Counted from the first letter of the stretch, positions 42,542 through 54,002 are shown. The stretch: DNA of 64,000 nt from Palaemon carinicauda (GCF_036898095.1 NC_090751.1:46109534-46173533); one strand, 5' to 3'. Made by a program: numbers and translations. Notes: a model not told the origin generated them from the sequence alone.

Positions 42542-43409
42542 CGGAGTTCCTTGTATATCTTCGGGAGGAAATGCGCCTTTCGGTCTCGGCGGTGAAAGGC
42601 TATCGCTCAGCCTTAAGCTTAGCCTTCAGGCTGAAAGGAGTAGATATTTCCTCTTCGTTGGAACTTTCTCTACTCATACGCAACTACGAGCTTACTTGCC
42701 CCAGTCGGAAGTTAGACCCCCTCCTTGGAACGTGGGTCAAGTGCTCAGGGCTCTGAAAAGAGCTCCCTTTGAACCATTACGCCAGGCGTCTGATCGCCTC
42801 CTAACGTGGAAGACGGTGTTCCTACTCGTGTTGGCCGCGGCCAAACGAGTAAGTGAACTTCATGGTCTCTCCTACGACGTTGCCCATTCAAGGGGATGGG
42901 GGGAGGTAACGTTCAAGTTCGTCCCTGAGTTCATTGCTAAGACTCAAAACCCTGGGGTTTCGGATCCAAGATTCCACTCCTTCAAGGTAACGAGTCTACG
43001 TTCTGTAACAAGTGACCCAGACCATCTGTTACTGTGCCCAGTCAGGAGTCTGAGGCGCTACCTCAAAAGGACAGCTGCAGCCCATCCTCATGTGCAAGCT
43101 TTGTTTGTGAGCATAGGGAGGACAAAGAGGAGGGTCACCAAGAACTCCATCTCTTCATGGATTCGCAAGGTGATAAGCAGCACCTTGAATCCCGACTCTC
43201 CTCCGTCATGTCGTCCCAGACCTCACGACGTCAGGGGTGATGCTACTTCCCTGGCCTTCAAGAGAAACTTCTCTGTGACGCAGGTTCTACAAGCCGGGGT
43301 CTGGAAACGTCAGACGACGTTCACAGCCCACTACCTGCAGGACGTGACCCACAGGAACCTCTATACGTTTTCTATCGGTCCTGTGGTGGCTGCACAACAG
43401 CTGGTCTAA
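42223..43409 (+). pseudogene. Tyrosine recombinase of DIRS C with one frameshift
   Basis: The frame from the ATG at 42223 reads through ETIQRLLTERGFSQQVADRM, VYQAKWKVFCGWCRGRGIS and AVKGYRSALSLAFRLKGVDI. Near 42701 one base is missing compared with element D (TGCCCCAGTCGG here, TGCCCTCAGTCGG in D). The rest continues in another frame with VLAAAKRVSELHGL (catalytic Arg), PHDVRGDATSLAF (His-x-x-Arg), VWKRQTTFTAHYLQDV (Trp/Lys and catalytic Tyr). All catalytic residues are present; a single base separates it from an open frame. A sequencing error is possible. It overlaps RT by about 319 bases. Confidence 0.9.
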
Positions 43410-43886
43410 CCTCAGGCTCCTTATTGGACAAGTAGCAGAAGGTTGAGGGCATTGTTACCCGGTTTTAGTCTGCGTGAATGAAAGAGTATGTCTGGCCCAT
43501 ACTTCTTTCTTCATTCTCTCCTCTCTTTGGGATAGCAGCATCCAGGTCTTTGCGCAGCTGACCTCAACCTCTGCAGGTAAACCATGCTTCCTTGTGCTCC
43601 TAGTATTAGCCTTAATACTGTCGCGTCCCCCATACCCTGACGAGGTGGTATTGGGAACGTCCTAGCCTAGAGTTCCACAATAAAGAACTCCAGGTCAACT
43701 GCCTAGGACGAGTCACGTTATTCTCCTTCACACACATCCTAGTAGGCCGCACGATGGTCAAACATGACAGCGTGCGAGGGTTAGGGACTCCCGTTCCTTG
43801 AGTTCTACAACTCGGAATTGGAGTCCCCGGGTAAAGCCGAAGCCAGAAGGCTGGGGACTTTCCGCCCTTCCTAAGGGTAAGTCACC
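43410..43886 (+). other. 3' non-coding region of DIRS C
   Basis: Lies between the recombinase stop and the internal complementary region; the matching part of D is at 49925-50407 with the same AGCAGAAGGTTGAGGGCATT start. No frame was recognised. Confidence 0.6.
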
Positions 43887-44047
43887 CCATGGAAATAGCA
43901 ATGGTTTGTATTGGGTTACGGAACAAATGACAAATTTCGTAGATAATTTGTATTTTTCCTACCATACAAACCTTTGCTATTTACGCAAATGTTACCCGCC
44001 AGCCCTGACCCCCAAGTCAAGTCCTACCTTTAAGTGAATTGAGCTAT

Positions 44048-44234
44048 TCACAGTGTGTGAGGGGGGAAGGGGTAGCTAGCTACCCCTTCCCTACCCCCTG
44101 CTAATTAGCAAGGGGGTAGTTAACCCTCGTTTAATTTTAATGGCTCGTCATTCAGCTCCGCCAAATGTTACCCCATGGAAATAGCAAAGGTTTGTATGGT
44201 AGGAAAAATACAAATTATCTACGAAATTTGTCAT
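44048..44234 (-). repeat. Right inverted terminal repeat of DIRS C
   Basis: Inverted copy of 36260-36427 plus the right outer edge; its 28-bp palindrome is at 44064-44091. Element D resumes at 44235. Confidence 0.92.
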
Positions 44235-47112
44235 GTTTCACCTGTGCGCCAACGCTCACCTGCACGCCAGCACATTTCGTTGGAGATTCCTGACAAAGCG
44301 CGCCCGCGTTCACCTGCGCTGGAGGGATGTTCCTGCTATAGCGCGCCAGCGCTCATCTGCACACCAGCGCACATCGTTGGAGTTTCCTGAGATAGCGCAC
44401 AGGCGCTCACCAGTGCTCCAGCGATCTCCTGCGCGCCATCATTCACCTGCGCACCAGCGGAGATTGATGGATGTTCCTGCTAGCGCGCCAGCACTCACCT
44501 GTGCTGGAGGGATGTTCCTGCTATAGCGCGCCAGCGCTCATCTGCGCACTAGCGCACATTGTTGGAGTTTCCCGAGATAGCGCACATGCGCTCATCGGTG
44601 CTCCAGCGTTCTCCTGCGTGCCATCACTCACCAGCTGACCTACCGATCTACCAGCGCAACCTTGCGCTGCAACAAAGGACTTCGGTTCTGGACTCTAAAG
44701 CAGACCTGCTTACGGTCCTCATCGGGGGATGTCCGCCGATCTTCTTACGTGCGCAAGCGCCGACGATCTTCTTACGCGCGCAAGCGCCGACGATCTTCTT
44801 CTGCGCGCAGGTACGGATGGTTTCGCACGCATGCACTTAACGCGCACGCTCGCGCTCGCAGATCTTCTAACGCGCGCAAGCGCCGACGATCTTCTTACTC
44901 GCACAAGGGCTGACAATCTTCTTACGCGCGCAAGCGCCGACGATCTTTTCTGCGCGCAAGCGCCGACGATCTCTTCCGCGCGCAAGCGCCGACGATCTCT
45001 TCCGCGCGCAAGCGCCGACGATCTCTTCCGCGCGCAAGCGCCGACGATCTCTTCCGCGCGCAAGCGCCGACGATCTCTTCCGCGCGCAAGCGCCGACGAT
45101 CTCTTCCGCGCGCAAGCGCCGACGATCTCTTCCGCGCGCAAGCGCCGACGATCTCTTCCGCGCGCAAGCGCCGACGATCTCTTCCGCGCGCAAGCGCCGA
45201 CGATCTCTTCCGCGCGCAAGCGCCGACGATCTCTTCCGCGCGCAAGCGCCGACGATCTCTTCCGCGCGCAAGCGCCGACGATCTCTTCCGCGCGCAAGCG
45301 CCGACGATCTCTTCCGCGCGCAAGCGCCGACGCTCTCTTCCGCGCGCAAGCGCCGACGATCTCTTCCGCGCGCAAGCGCCGACGATCTCTTCCGCGCGCA
45401 AGCGCCGACGCTCTCTTCCGCGCGCAAGCGCCGACGATCTCTTCCGCGCGCAAGCGCCGACGATCTCTTCCGCGCGCAAGCGCCGACGCTCTCTTCCGCG
45501 CGCAAGCGCCGACGCTCTCTTCCGCGCGCAAGCGCCGACGCTCTCTTCCGCGCGCAAGCGCCGACGCTCTCTTCCGCGCGCAAGCGCCGACGCTCTCTTC
45601 CGCGCGCAAGCGCCGACGCTCTCTTCCGCGCGCAAGCGCCGACGCTCTCTTCCGCGCGCAAGCGCCGACGATCTCTTCCGCGCGCAAGCGCCGACGATCT
45701 CTTCCGCGCGCAAGCGCCGACGATCTCTTCCGCGCGCAAGCGCCGACGATCTCTTCCGCGCGCAAGCGCCGACGATCTCTTCCGCGCGCAAGCGCCGACG
45801 ATCTCTTCCGCGCGCAAGCGCCGACGATCTCTTCCGCGCGCAAGCGCCGACGATCTCTTCCGCGCGCAAGCGCCGACGATCTCTTCCGCGCGCAAGCGCC
45901 GACGATCTCTTCCGCGCGCAAGCGCCGACGATCTCTTCCGCGCGCAAGCGCCGACGATCTCTTCCGCGCGCAAGCGCCGACGATCTCTTCCGCGCGCAAG
46001 CGCCGACGATCTCTTCCGCGCGCAAGCGCCGACGATCTCTTCCGCGCGCAAGCGCCGACGATCTCTTCCGCGCGCGCGCTCGCCAACATTCTGGCCCTCA
46101 CGGGCTCTTTATTCTGATGCCTGCACGTCAATCTGATTCCTGCACACTATGAAGTCTCGGCCGCGTGCCCGCGCGCTTCGGCAGTCGCCAGTACCCTCTC
46201 ACGCGCGAGGCTGCCGGACAACGCGCAGTAAGGGTGCCATCACCGCATCCCCCCCCCCCTCTTCCCCCGGCAAGCACAGAACAGAGCGCTTGCCAGTAGG
46301 GGGGGAAGGTTCCAGAAAGGTCCAGGGACATTTCTTCCTTATCTTCTTTCTTCTTATAGGCGACTTCCCCTCCAGAGGGAGTGTCTGACAGCGCAGCCGT
46401 CAACCGGCAGCCCTGGTTTGGGTCTCTATTCAGAGCGGTAGCACAGGCTTCCAAGCCTGTTCTCTCTTGAGTTGGGCCACAAAACCTTGGCTGCATCTAC
46501 TCCCCTGAAGAAGAAAGAGGAATTTCGGATGCGGTAACTTCTCAGAGGACGAAGCTGTCTCCTCGTAAGTCTTCGAAGCAGGCACCCTCCCCCCCTTCAG
46601 ACTTTTTCTCCCTCCCCTTCGGACGAAGATTTCCCGTCCTCAGGAGAGTCACGTGAGGTGAGAAGTTTCCCCATCACACCATTGAGGGAAACCCCACCTC
46701 GTGCAGTAAAGTCTTCTCGAATAAGGGTGGAGAGGAGCCTGCCTCCGTCGTTGTTGGACTCCTGTATCCCTCCCGGGAGGGAGTCAAAGGACTCCAATAC
46801 AATACCGGGAGTCCCCTAGCACCGAAATCTACAAGCTCAGACGTTCTTCCGTTATGGGAACGAACCTGTTTGAGCCTAAGGATGTGAAGCAGGCTATTGA
46901 GAGGTGGAGGAAGTCGCCAAGACTCCCTCCTACATAGGGCTTTGACATTCGAGCCCTATAAACCTCCAGCAGCTCAGCAGCCACGTCCCATCAAGACAAC
47001 GGCAGCGAAGACAGTGGGGTCTAAGCCCTTTCCGGTCAAGGACAAGAAAGGCAAGAAATCCCCCAGGGGAGTGAAGAATCCTAGAGAGAGCAGCCGAGGC
47101 CGCAAACGATAG
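44235..47112 (+). pseudogene. Gag of DIRS D, part downstream of the C insertion
   Basis: It begins with SPVRQRSPARQH, continuing the SR-like repeats of the Gag family. It then passes through a diverged CGCCAGCGCTCA-type repeat zone (44235-44650) and 27-bp RKRRRSSYA/RKRRRSSSA units (44750-44935) into a large 26-bp array. The C-terminal end is recognisable at 46897-47112 (SRQDSLLHRALTFEPYKPPA, then KDKKGKKSPRGVKNPRESSR), matching NQDSLLQRALTSRPYNLQP and the basic tail of C. Compared with C, much of the central globular Gag region is deleted between about 46130 and 46890. Not functional. Confidence 0.8.
44942..46073. repeat. 26-bp tandem array, about 43 units
   Basis: The unit is GATCTCTTCCGCGCGCAAGC plus GCCGAC. 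A block at about 45325-45660 carries an A-to-C variant (GACGCTCT) in many units. The array is nearly homogeneous, so it expanded recently. Because 26 is not a multiple of three, translation cycles through three frames and returns after 78 bases; long open frames on both strands (up to 470 codons) come from this. Confidence 0.97.
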
Positions 47113-47114
47113 GA

Positions 47115-48690
47115 TTGGCAGTCTCCCTGAATGTCCGCCAGTGGGGGGGATGCCTACAAGGTTGTGCAGACAGGTTGCAGCAACTTGGGGCCGATTCCTG
47201 GGCGATTTCCGTAATCAGTCAGGGATATCGCGTCCCGTTCACAACATCTCTACCTCCCCTGAGGACGAATCCGGTGTCATTTAGCCCCCTTGCCATGGGA
47301 TCAGCAAGGGGGCGAGCCCTTCGGGCAGAGGCCCAGATTAAAGCAAACTCCGGTCAGCATGGAGACCGCAGACATGGTCAGTCTTGCAGTAAAACCGCAA
47401 AACTTCTTGGGTATACTGGATCTGAAGGACGCGTACTTCCAGATCCCAGTCCATCCGTCTTAGGAAGTACTTAGGATTCAGCCTAGACAACAAGGAGTAC
47501 CAGTTCAAGGTGCTGTGTTTCGGTCTCTCCACAGCACCACAGGGTTTCACCAAAGTGTTCACCCTATTATCATCGTGGACACACAGGATCGGCATCCGTC
47601 TCCTCCGTTATCTGGATGACTGCCTGATCCTAGCAGACTTGGAGTCATTCCCTCTTCGACACAGAGACAAGCTTCTAGGAATTTGCCAGGATCCGAGGAT
47701 CATGGTAAATCTTGAGAAGTCCTCTCTGCTTCCCAATCAAAGACTGGTTCACCTAGGCAGGATTATAGACACCAATCTCCACAAAGCCTTTCCATCAGAC
47801 GACAGGATAGCAAGGCTGAGAGGAGTCTCAAGCCCTTTCCTCAGACAGAAAGAGCTTCCAACCCAATCGTGGTTACGTCTCCTCGGTCACCTTTTATCCT
47901 TGACTCGTCTAGTTCTCAACGGTCGCCTCAGGATGAGATCTCTCCAGTGGCGGCTCAGGTCCTGGTGGAATCAAGGCTGCGATTCCCCGGACATCATGAT
48001 CCCTGTGGATCCTGCGGAACGGATGGACGGCAGTGGTGGGTGACAGACGAGAACCTACGAAGAAGAGTGGATCTTCTCGTCCTTCCCCCGGATTTGATGC
48101 TGTTTTCGGACACCTCAAAGGAAAGGGGGAGGGGGGGGCCACGTTCTGTACCACAGGACCTCAGGCCTGTGGCCAGAATCGGAAAAGTGCCTCCATATAA
48201 ATCTGCTAGAGATCAAGGCCGTCTTCCTGGCCCTTCAACAGTTTCAGCAATACCTGGCGGATCACTCTGTGGTGTGATGAGCAACAACACCGCAGTAGTG
48301 TCTTATATCAACAAGCAAGGAGGTACCTTTTCAAAGCAGCTATCCCATCTCTCAGTAGAGATACTGAGATAGACCGAAGTCCACTCGATTCCACTATCAG
48401 CTCGCTTCATTCCAGACAAGGGGAATGTGTTCGCCGACAATCTGAGCAGAGCGTCTCAGGTAGTGAGTACCGAGTGGTCCTTGGTTCATCCAGTAGCCAA
48501 CAAAGTTCTGACTTTGTTGGGTTCCCCGACTGTGGATCTGTTCGCTACAGCGCTGAACTTGAAGTTCCCGCTGTATTGCCTCCAGTCCCAGATCCCAAGG
48601 CACTCTGGCAAGATGCCTTCCAACAACGATGGGACAGCACCAACGTGTACACTCTTCCCCCGTTCTGTCTGATGAGGAGGGTGCTCAACA
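47115..48690 (+). pseudogene. RT-RNase H-methyltransferase-like remnant of DIRS D
   Basis: In pieces across three frames: ISQGYRVPFTTSLPPLRTNP, LDLKDAYFQIPVHPS-like palm motif, LCFGLSTAPQGFTKVF, RYLDDCLILADLES (YLDD kept), RNase H LMLFSDTSKERG, YINKQGGTFSKQLSHL and NVFADNLSRASQVVSTEWSL, and the methyltransferase-like TVDLFATALNLKFPL and YTLPPFCLMRRVL. Aligned with C it has at least six shifts or stops and a deletion between the fingers and palm. Confidence 0.88.
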
Positions 48691-48737
48691 AGACCAGAAT
48701 ATCGGTCAATCTCTCGATGACCCTTTATAGCTACGCT

Positions 48738-49924
48738 ATGACATCACGCGGAATGGTTTCCGGACCTTCTGCAACTCCTAACGGAACTTCCGAGAGAACT
48801 CCCTCTGCGACACAAGCTACTCAAACAACCACACGCCAACATCTTTCACAAAGCCGTAGGTTCGCTTCGACTTCATGCCTGGCGACTATCCAGCATCTCC
48901 TCACTGAGAGAGGATTGTCGCAACAAGTTGCGAACGGGATATCTGGACACCTGCGAAGGTCATCCGCAGGGGTCTACCAGGCAAAGTGGCAAATCTTCTG
49001 TGGTTGGTGTCGTGGAAGGGGTATATCTCCACTCGATGCCACTATTCCAGCAATAGCAGAGTTCCTCGTGTAATTGCGGGAAGAAATGCGCCTTTCAGTC
49101 TCGGCGGTGAAAGGCTATCGCTCAGCCTTAAGTCTAGCCTTCAGGCTCAAAGGAGTGGACATTTCTTCCTCGCTAGAGCTTTCCCTACTCATACGAAGTT
49201 ATGAACTTACCTGCCCTCAGTCGGAAGTGAAATCTCCTCCATGGAACGTGGTTCGAGTTCTCAGGCCTCGTAAGAGACCTTCCTACGAACCATTACGCCA
49301 GGCTTCAGATCGCCACCTATCTTGGAAGGCGGTGTTCCTACTAGCTTTGGCCTCGGCCAAGCGAGTCGGTTAACTTCATGGTCTCTCGTATGCATCACCC
49401 ATGCAAGGGGATGGGGGAAGGTAACGTTCAGATTAGTCTCTTGAGTTTGTTGCTAAGACACAGAATCCGGCAGTGCCGGACCCTCGATTCGACTCTTTCC
49501 GGATTTCGAGTCTTCGTTCTGTAACAGATGACCCAGACCATCCCCTACTGTGTCCAGTGAGGAGTCTGAGGTTATATCTCAGAAGAACGGCTGCAGTTCG
49601 TTCCCAAGTGCAAGCTTTGTTTGTGAGCACTGGGAGAACAAAGATGGGGGTCACCAAGAATACCATCTCAGCATGGATTCGTAGGGTGATCCATCTGTCC
49701 CTGAATCCTGACCCTCCTCTGTCATGTCGCCTTAGAGCACATGATGTCGGGCGTAGCTACGTCCCTGGCCTTCAAGAAGAACTTTTTCAGTGACGCAGGT
49801 TCTACAAGCGGGAATGTGAAAGTGTCAGACGACCTTCACAACCCACTACCTGCAAGATGGGACACACGGGCTCGATACGTTCTCTATCGGCCCTGTGATG
49901 GCTCCACAACAGCTGGTTTAAAAC
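48738..49924 (+). pseudogene. Tyrosine recombinase remnant of DIRS D
   Basis: TIQHLLTERGLSQQVANGIS, VYQAKWQIFCGWCRGRGISP and AVKGYRSALSLAFRLKGVDI are readable. Then come a stop in place of the codon after AEFLV (49072-49074), and a stop just after ALASAKRVG where C has KRVSELHG. The His-x-x-Arg region is reduced to RAHDVGRS with a shifted tail. It keeps the base that C lost near 42701. Confidence 0.88.
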
Positions 49925-50566
49925 CTCAAGCTCCTTAATGGACAAGTAGCAGAAGGTTGAGGGCATTGTTACCCAGTCTTAGTCTGCATGAATGAAAAGG
50001 TTTGTCTGGCCCTTATTCTTTTCTTCATCCTCCCCTTTCTTGGGGAAAGCAGCATCCTGGGTTCTCTGCACAGCTGACCTCGAACCACTGCAGGTAAACC
50101 CTGTTTCCTTGTGCTCATAGTATTAAGTTAATACTGTCACGTCCCCATACCCTGACGAGGTGGTATTGGGAGAGTCCTAGCCTAAAGTTTCCATCTAAAG
50201 GACTTCAGGTCAACTACCTAGGACGGGTCACACTTCATACCTTCACACACAGGTTACGTAGGCCGCAGCCCTGGCACAGCAAGGTTCTAGCGAGGTGCAG
50301 GGACTCCTTATTGTTGAGTGCTGACACACTCAAATACTGAGTCCGCGGCAAAGCCAAAAGCCAGTACTGGCCGGGACTTACCACCCTTCCTAAGGGGTGA
50401 GTCCCCCATCTGAAATAGCGTGGTTTGTATTTCAGTTACGGAACGGAACAAATGACAAATTCGTAGGTAATTTGTATTTTTCCTAACTATTCAAACCTTA
50501 GCTATTCAATCCAACTTGCCCGCCAGCCCTATCCCCCGTGAAGTCCTACCTCTAAGCAAAGTGAAC

Positions 50567-50755
50567 TCACAGGTGTGTGTGGGGGGGGGTTAGCAAGCTA
50601 CCCTCCCTACCCCCTGCTAACTAGCGGTGCGGTAGTAAACCCTCGTTGAAATTCTAATGGCTCGTCATTTCAGCTACGCCGAAAGTAATTACCCATATAA
50701 AATAGCTAAGGTTTGTATAGTTAGGAAAAATACAAAATTACCTACGAATTTGCCA
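50567..50755 (-). repeat. Right inverted terminal repeat of DIRS D
   Basis: Inverted partner of 34372-34532, with the right edge ending CGAATTTGCCAT. Confidence 0.85.
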
Positions 50756-50934
50756 TATTAATAAGATTCTTTTATTTCAGAATCCATTCTGATTAAAGTC
50801 ATGTCTAAATTATTACAGCATTTATTAGTACAGTTGTGTCCACCAGTTTAATTTATTAAAGTTTGCAAAAAATGTACTGTATTTGTATTTTTGGGTCCTC
50901 TTATAGGTATACTGGTGGAAGTTTAATTCAATTG

Positions 50935-51409
50935 GTGTTAGACTGCCAGGGCACCAGCCACCCTTTGAGATACTACTGCTCCTTTGACTGGCCAGACAGT
51001 ATTACGATACTATTATTGTTATAGGGTCCTTTGACTGGTCACAGTATTACCTTGGATCCCCCTCTCTGGTTACAGCTTAATTTTTCTTTGCCTATACAAA
51101 AACCGAATAGTCCGGCATATTCTTTACACATTCTCCTCTGTACTCTCTTAAGGGGTGATTGTTGAATGGCTATTTTCCTCTTGGTGAGGGTAGAAGAGAC
51201 ACTAGCTGTGGTAAGCAGCTCTTCTAGGTCGACAACACAACAAAATCAAACCATTATTCTCTAGACTTAAATAATGCCATAGCCTCTCTACCACTTGGGC
51301 ACTTTTCTATCTTATTCCTCTTCTTTTTTTAAAGTTTTTATGGTTCATATATGAAATATCTATTTTAATGTTACTGTTCATGAAATATTTTTAGTTCATT
51401 ACTTTTGTA
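50935..51409 (+). mobile_element. AAT-tailed interspersed repeat, left part, split by Tigger
   Basis: This non-coding sequence runs into the TA target of the Tigger transposon and continues at 53848, ending in an (AAT)n tail. The joined end (CACTGGGGGATGTTTTTCCT, GGGTTGTAGCTTAGCAAGTA) has the form of a LINE or SINE 3' end. The left limit is approximate. Confidence 0.5.
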
Positions 51410-53847
51410 CAGTGATACCTCGGTACTCGACCATAATCCGTTCGGAATCAGTGTTCGACCTCCGATTTGTTAGAGTACCGAAACCTTTTTTCCCATAAGA
51501 AATAATGGTATTTATTTTTATACGTTCCTACGCACTCCATAATGTCCAAAATATTAATAAAACGTGTACCTAAACAACAATAATTATTTAAATGTGTACG
51601 AAATTGGTCGGAAAACTATATAAAACAATTTTAAACCATTTACTGTACAGTACATACCTTTGAGCAGCGGTTCGATGGCATACAGGAATGGATGTGGAGA
51701 GGATGGAAGGGGGAGGTTACTGCTTGGAAGGAGAGTCCCCTTCCATGATGTGGCTGGGTAGTTCTCCTTCAGGGGTTTTTTCTCTCTGCAGTAAAAGTTA
51801 GGGCAAATCTCCTTCAGGTGTTTTTTCTCTTCTGTTTCTCTTCTTTGGAGGGGAATCAGGCTGGGATGTAGCAGCTCTTTTCTTTTGTGAAAAACATGTC
51901 AATTGTCAGCTGCTTCTTTCTCTTCTGCACTATTCTTCTAAAGTGAGACATAACATAATCATTAAAGATGTTCACTGCCCGGTTTGCTACTGCTGTTTCT
52001 GGGTGATATTTTTCCACAAAAGCCTGCAACTCTCCCCACTTCGAACACATGTCATTTATCACTGAACTCTGAACCTCCTCTCTTACATCCTCATCTTCTG
52101 AGGATTCCAGCTCCCCAATCAAATCCTGCTGCTGTTGTTGTTGCAGGTGCAACAATTCTTCAACGGTCAACTCGGTAGAGTGGCTATCAACAAGTTCATC
52201 AATGTCTTCCCTGTTGACCTCAAGCCCCATACTCCTGCCCATGCCAACAATTTCATCAACGACAACAGTGTCCTCAGAAATAACAGTATCAGTGCTTGAA
52301 CCGCCTCTGATTGGAAACCCTCAAATTCCCTCTCTGTTACACATGATGGCCACAGCTTTCGCCAGGCAGAGTTCAATGTCCTATAGGTTACACCACGCCA
52401 AGCTTGGTCAATCATGTTCACACAGTTGAGGATGCTGAAGTGATCCTTCCAGAATTCATTTAAGGTCAACTGTGTATCACTAGTCACTTCAAAACACTTT
52501 CGGAAAAGGGCCTTGGTATACAGTTTTTTGAAGTTTGAAATGACCAGTTGGTCCATGGGCTGGAGTATGGGATTAGTATTGGGGGGCAGGAATTTAATCT
52601 TGATAAAACTGTACTCGTCTTTTAAGTCTTCCTCTAGACCTGGAGGGTGTGCAGGAGCATTGTCCATCACCAGAAGACAGTTCAATGGCAAATTCTTTTC
52701 AGTCAGGTATGCCTTAACCTGGGGGGCAAACGCTTCGTTGATCCACTCACTAAAGAATTGTCTTGTGACCCAAGATTTAGTGTTAGTGCGCCACATAACT
52801 GATAGTGCACTTTTCAAGATATTGTTTCTTTTGAAGACCCGGGGGTTGTCCGAGTGGTACACTAACAAGGGTTTAATCTTGCAATCGCCACTAGCATTGG
52901 CGCACAGCAGCAACGTCAGTCTATCTTTCATTGGCTTGTGACCTGGCATCTTCGTCTCGTCCTTGGTAATGTAGGTATTGGCCGGCATTTTCTTCCAAAA
53001 TAACCCGGTCTCATCGCAATTGAAGACTTGCTGCGGGATCAAATTTTGTTCCTTAATGTATCGGTCGAATTCGCCAACGTATTTTTCAGCTGCCGCCTGA
53101 TCCGAACTGGCTGCCTCCCCATGCCTAGTCACACGGTGAATACCAGTTCTGTTCCGGAATATCTCGAACCAGCCCCTGCTTGCTTTAAAAGTAAATGACG
53201 AATCACTTTCACTAGTACTAGCACTTTTCTTCACCAATTCTTCATAAATATGAAGAGCTTTCTCGCAAATGAAAGCTTCACTTATACTTTCCCCGGCCAA
53301 CTGCTTTTCTTTAATAAATATAAGGAGCAACTTTTCCATTTCTTCAATTACTTGTGGCCTTTGCTTACTAATTGCTGTTACTCCCTGTGCAACATTAGCT
53401 TTCTTTATCACTTCCTTATTTTTCAAAAAGGTCGAAATGGTGGATTTCGCCATGCCATACTGTAAGGCTAGATCAGACACTCGTACACCATTCTCGTATT
53501 TCGCAATAATTTCCTTCTTCAACTCGATCGTTGTTCTCACTGTTTTCCTCTTATCCTTCCCCTTATCACTAACTTTCTTGGGGCTCATTATTATCGGCAA
53601 AAGAAGACAATAAAACGCACTAAATCACAATAAATTCTCAACACGTGTTGTCGGACTGATGCTCTCTTGAAATGATGCTACCCGACCAAGCGAGAGTAGC
53701 CGAGATGGCCGCTCATCTCACCCGGCCACGCGTTCGGCTGTTCGAGTTCCGATTTTTTGTTCGAACACCGCAGCAAAAATTACTCTAATTTTTTGGTCGA
53801 ACTCCGATTTGTTCGAATTTAGTCGTTTGACTACCGAGGTATCACTG
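51410..53847 (-). mobile_element. Tigger/pogo-type DNA transposon
   Basis: Terminal inverted repeats begin CAGTGATACCTCGGTACTCG at the left and, inverted, CAGTGATACCTCGGTAGTC at the right. TA dinucleotides at 51408-51409 and 53848-53849 are the target duplication. It is 2438 bp, the usual size for Tigger, with a single transposase gene on the minus strand. Subterminal GTTCGA-CTCCGATTTGTT repeats occur at both ends. Confidence 0.95.
51856..53600 (-). pseudogene. Tigger (CENP-B/jerky-like) transposase with a single frameshift
   Basis: The protein (about 580 residues if read through) begins MSPKKVSDKGKDKRKTVRT at 53588 (an upstream in-frame Met is at 53600). Domains are a psq-type helix-turn-helix (LKKEIIAKYENGVRVSDLAL, YGMAKSTISTFLKNK), a CENP-B-type helix-turn-helix (about 80-150, SRGWFEIFRNRTGIHRV) and the DDE core with VFNCDETGLFWKKMP, LLVMDNAPAHPPG and NTNPILQPMDQLVISNFKK as the three catalytic aspartates. 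Near 52301 one G is missing after CAATCAGAGGCG; the rest (VNREDIDELVDSHSTELTVE, TIDMFF end) is in the next frame. Otherwise intact, so loss is recent or an assembly error. It would cut and paste the element at TA sites. Confidence 0.93.
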
Positions 53848-54002
53848 TAGTTTATTTCTTTATATCCTGTATTTCTTTATATCCTGTCCTCACTGGGGGA
53901 TGTTTTTCCTATAAGAGCCCTTGAGCTTATAACACCCTGCTTTTCCAAGTAGGGTTGTAGCTTAGCAAGTAATAATAATAATAATAATAATATAATAATA
54001 AT
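53848..54002 (+). mobile_element. AAT-tailed interspersed repeat, right part
   Basis: Continues the repeat interrupted at 51409 and ends in (AAT)n at 53965-54002. Confidence 0.6.

Larger units (their letters stand above)
36260..44234 (+). mobile_element. DIRS-type retrotransposon, element C, inserted in element D
   Basis: The termini are TTGTTCCGTAACCCAATACA at the left and the inverted repeat ending AATTTGTCAT at the right. ITRs are at 36260-36427 and 44048-44234, and the internal complementary region at 43887-43982 contains both edges joined. Coding order is Gag, RT-RNase H-methyltransferase-like, YR. The ITRs are very similar and the RT is intact, so it is much younger than D. Joining its flanks gives the codons CAG GTT TCA CCT GTG CGC, which restores the SP-x-R-Q-R-S-P repeat of Gag D. 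Confidence 0.93.
34372..50755 (+). mobile_element. DIRS-type retrotransposon, element D, split by element C
   Basis: The left terminus starts TTGTTCCGTAACTGAAATAC and its inverted partner lies at about 50567-50755. The internal complementary region is at 50408-50510 and contains GTTACGGAACGGAACAAATG. Removing element C (36260-44234) leaves about 8.4 kb in DIRS order: 5' region and Gag (35400-36259 and 44235-47112), RT/RNase H (47115-48690), YR (48738-49924). All frames carry stops or shifts and part of the central Gag seen in C is missing. D is the older relative of C. Confidence 0.9.

Noticed and set aside
44942..46073. Possible CRISPR array
   Set aside because: Units are head-to-tail with no spacers, in an animal genome with introns.
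44719..46131. Long open frames (up to 470 codons) on both strands
   Set aside because: They are products of the 26-bp array, which lacks stops in every phase; no independent coding evidence.
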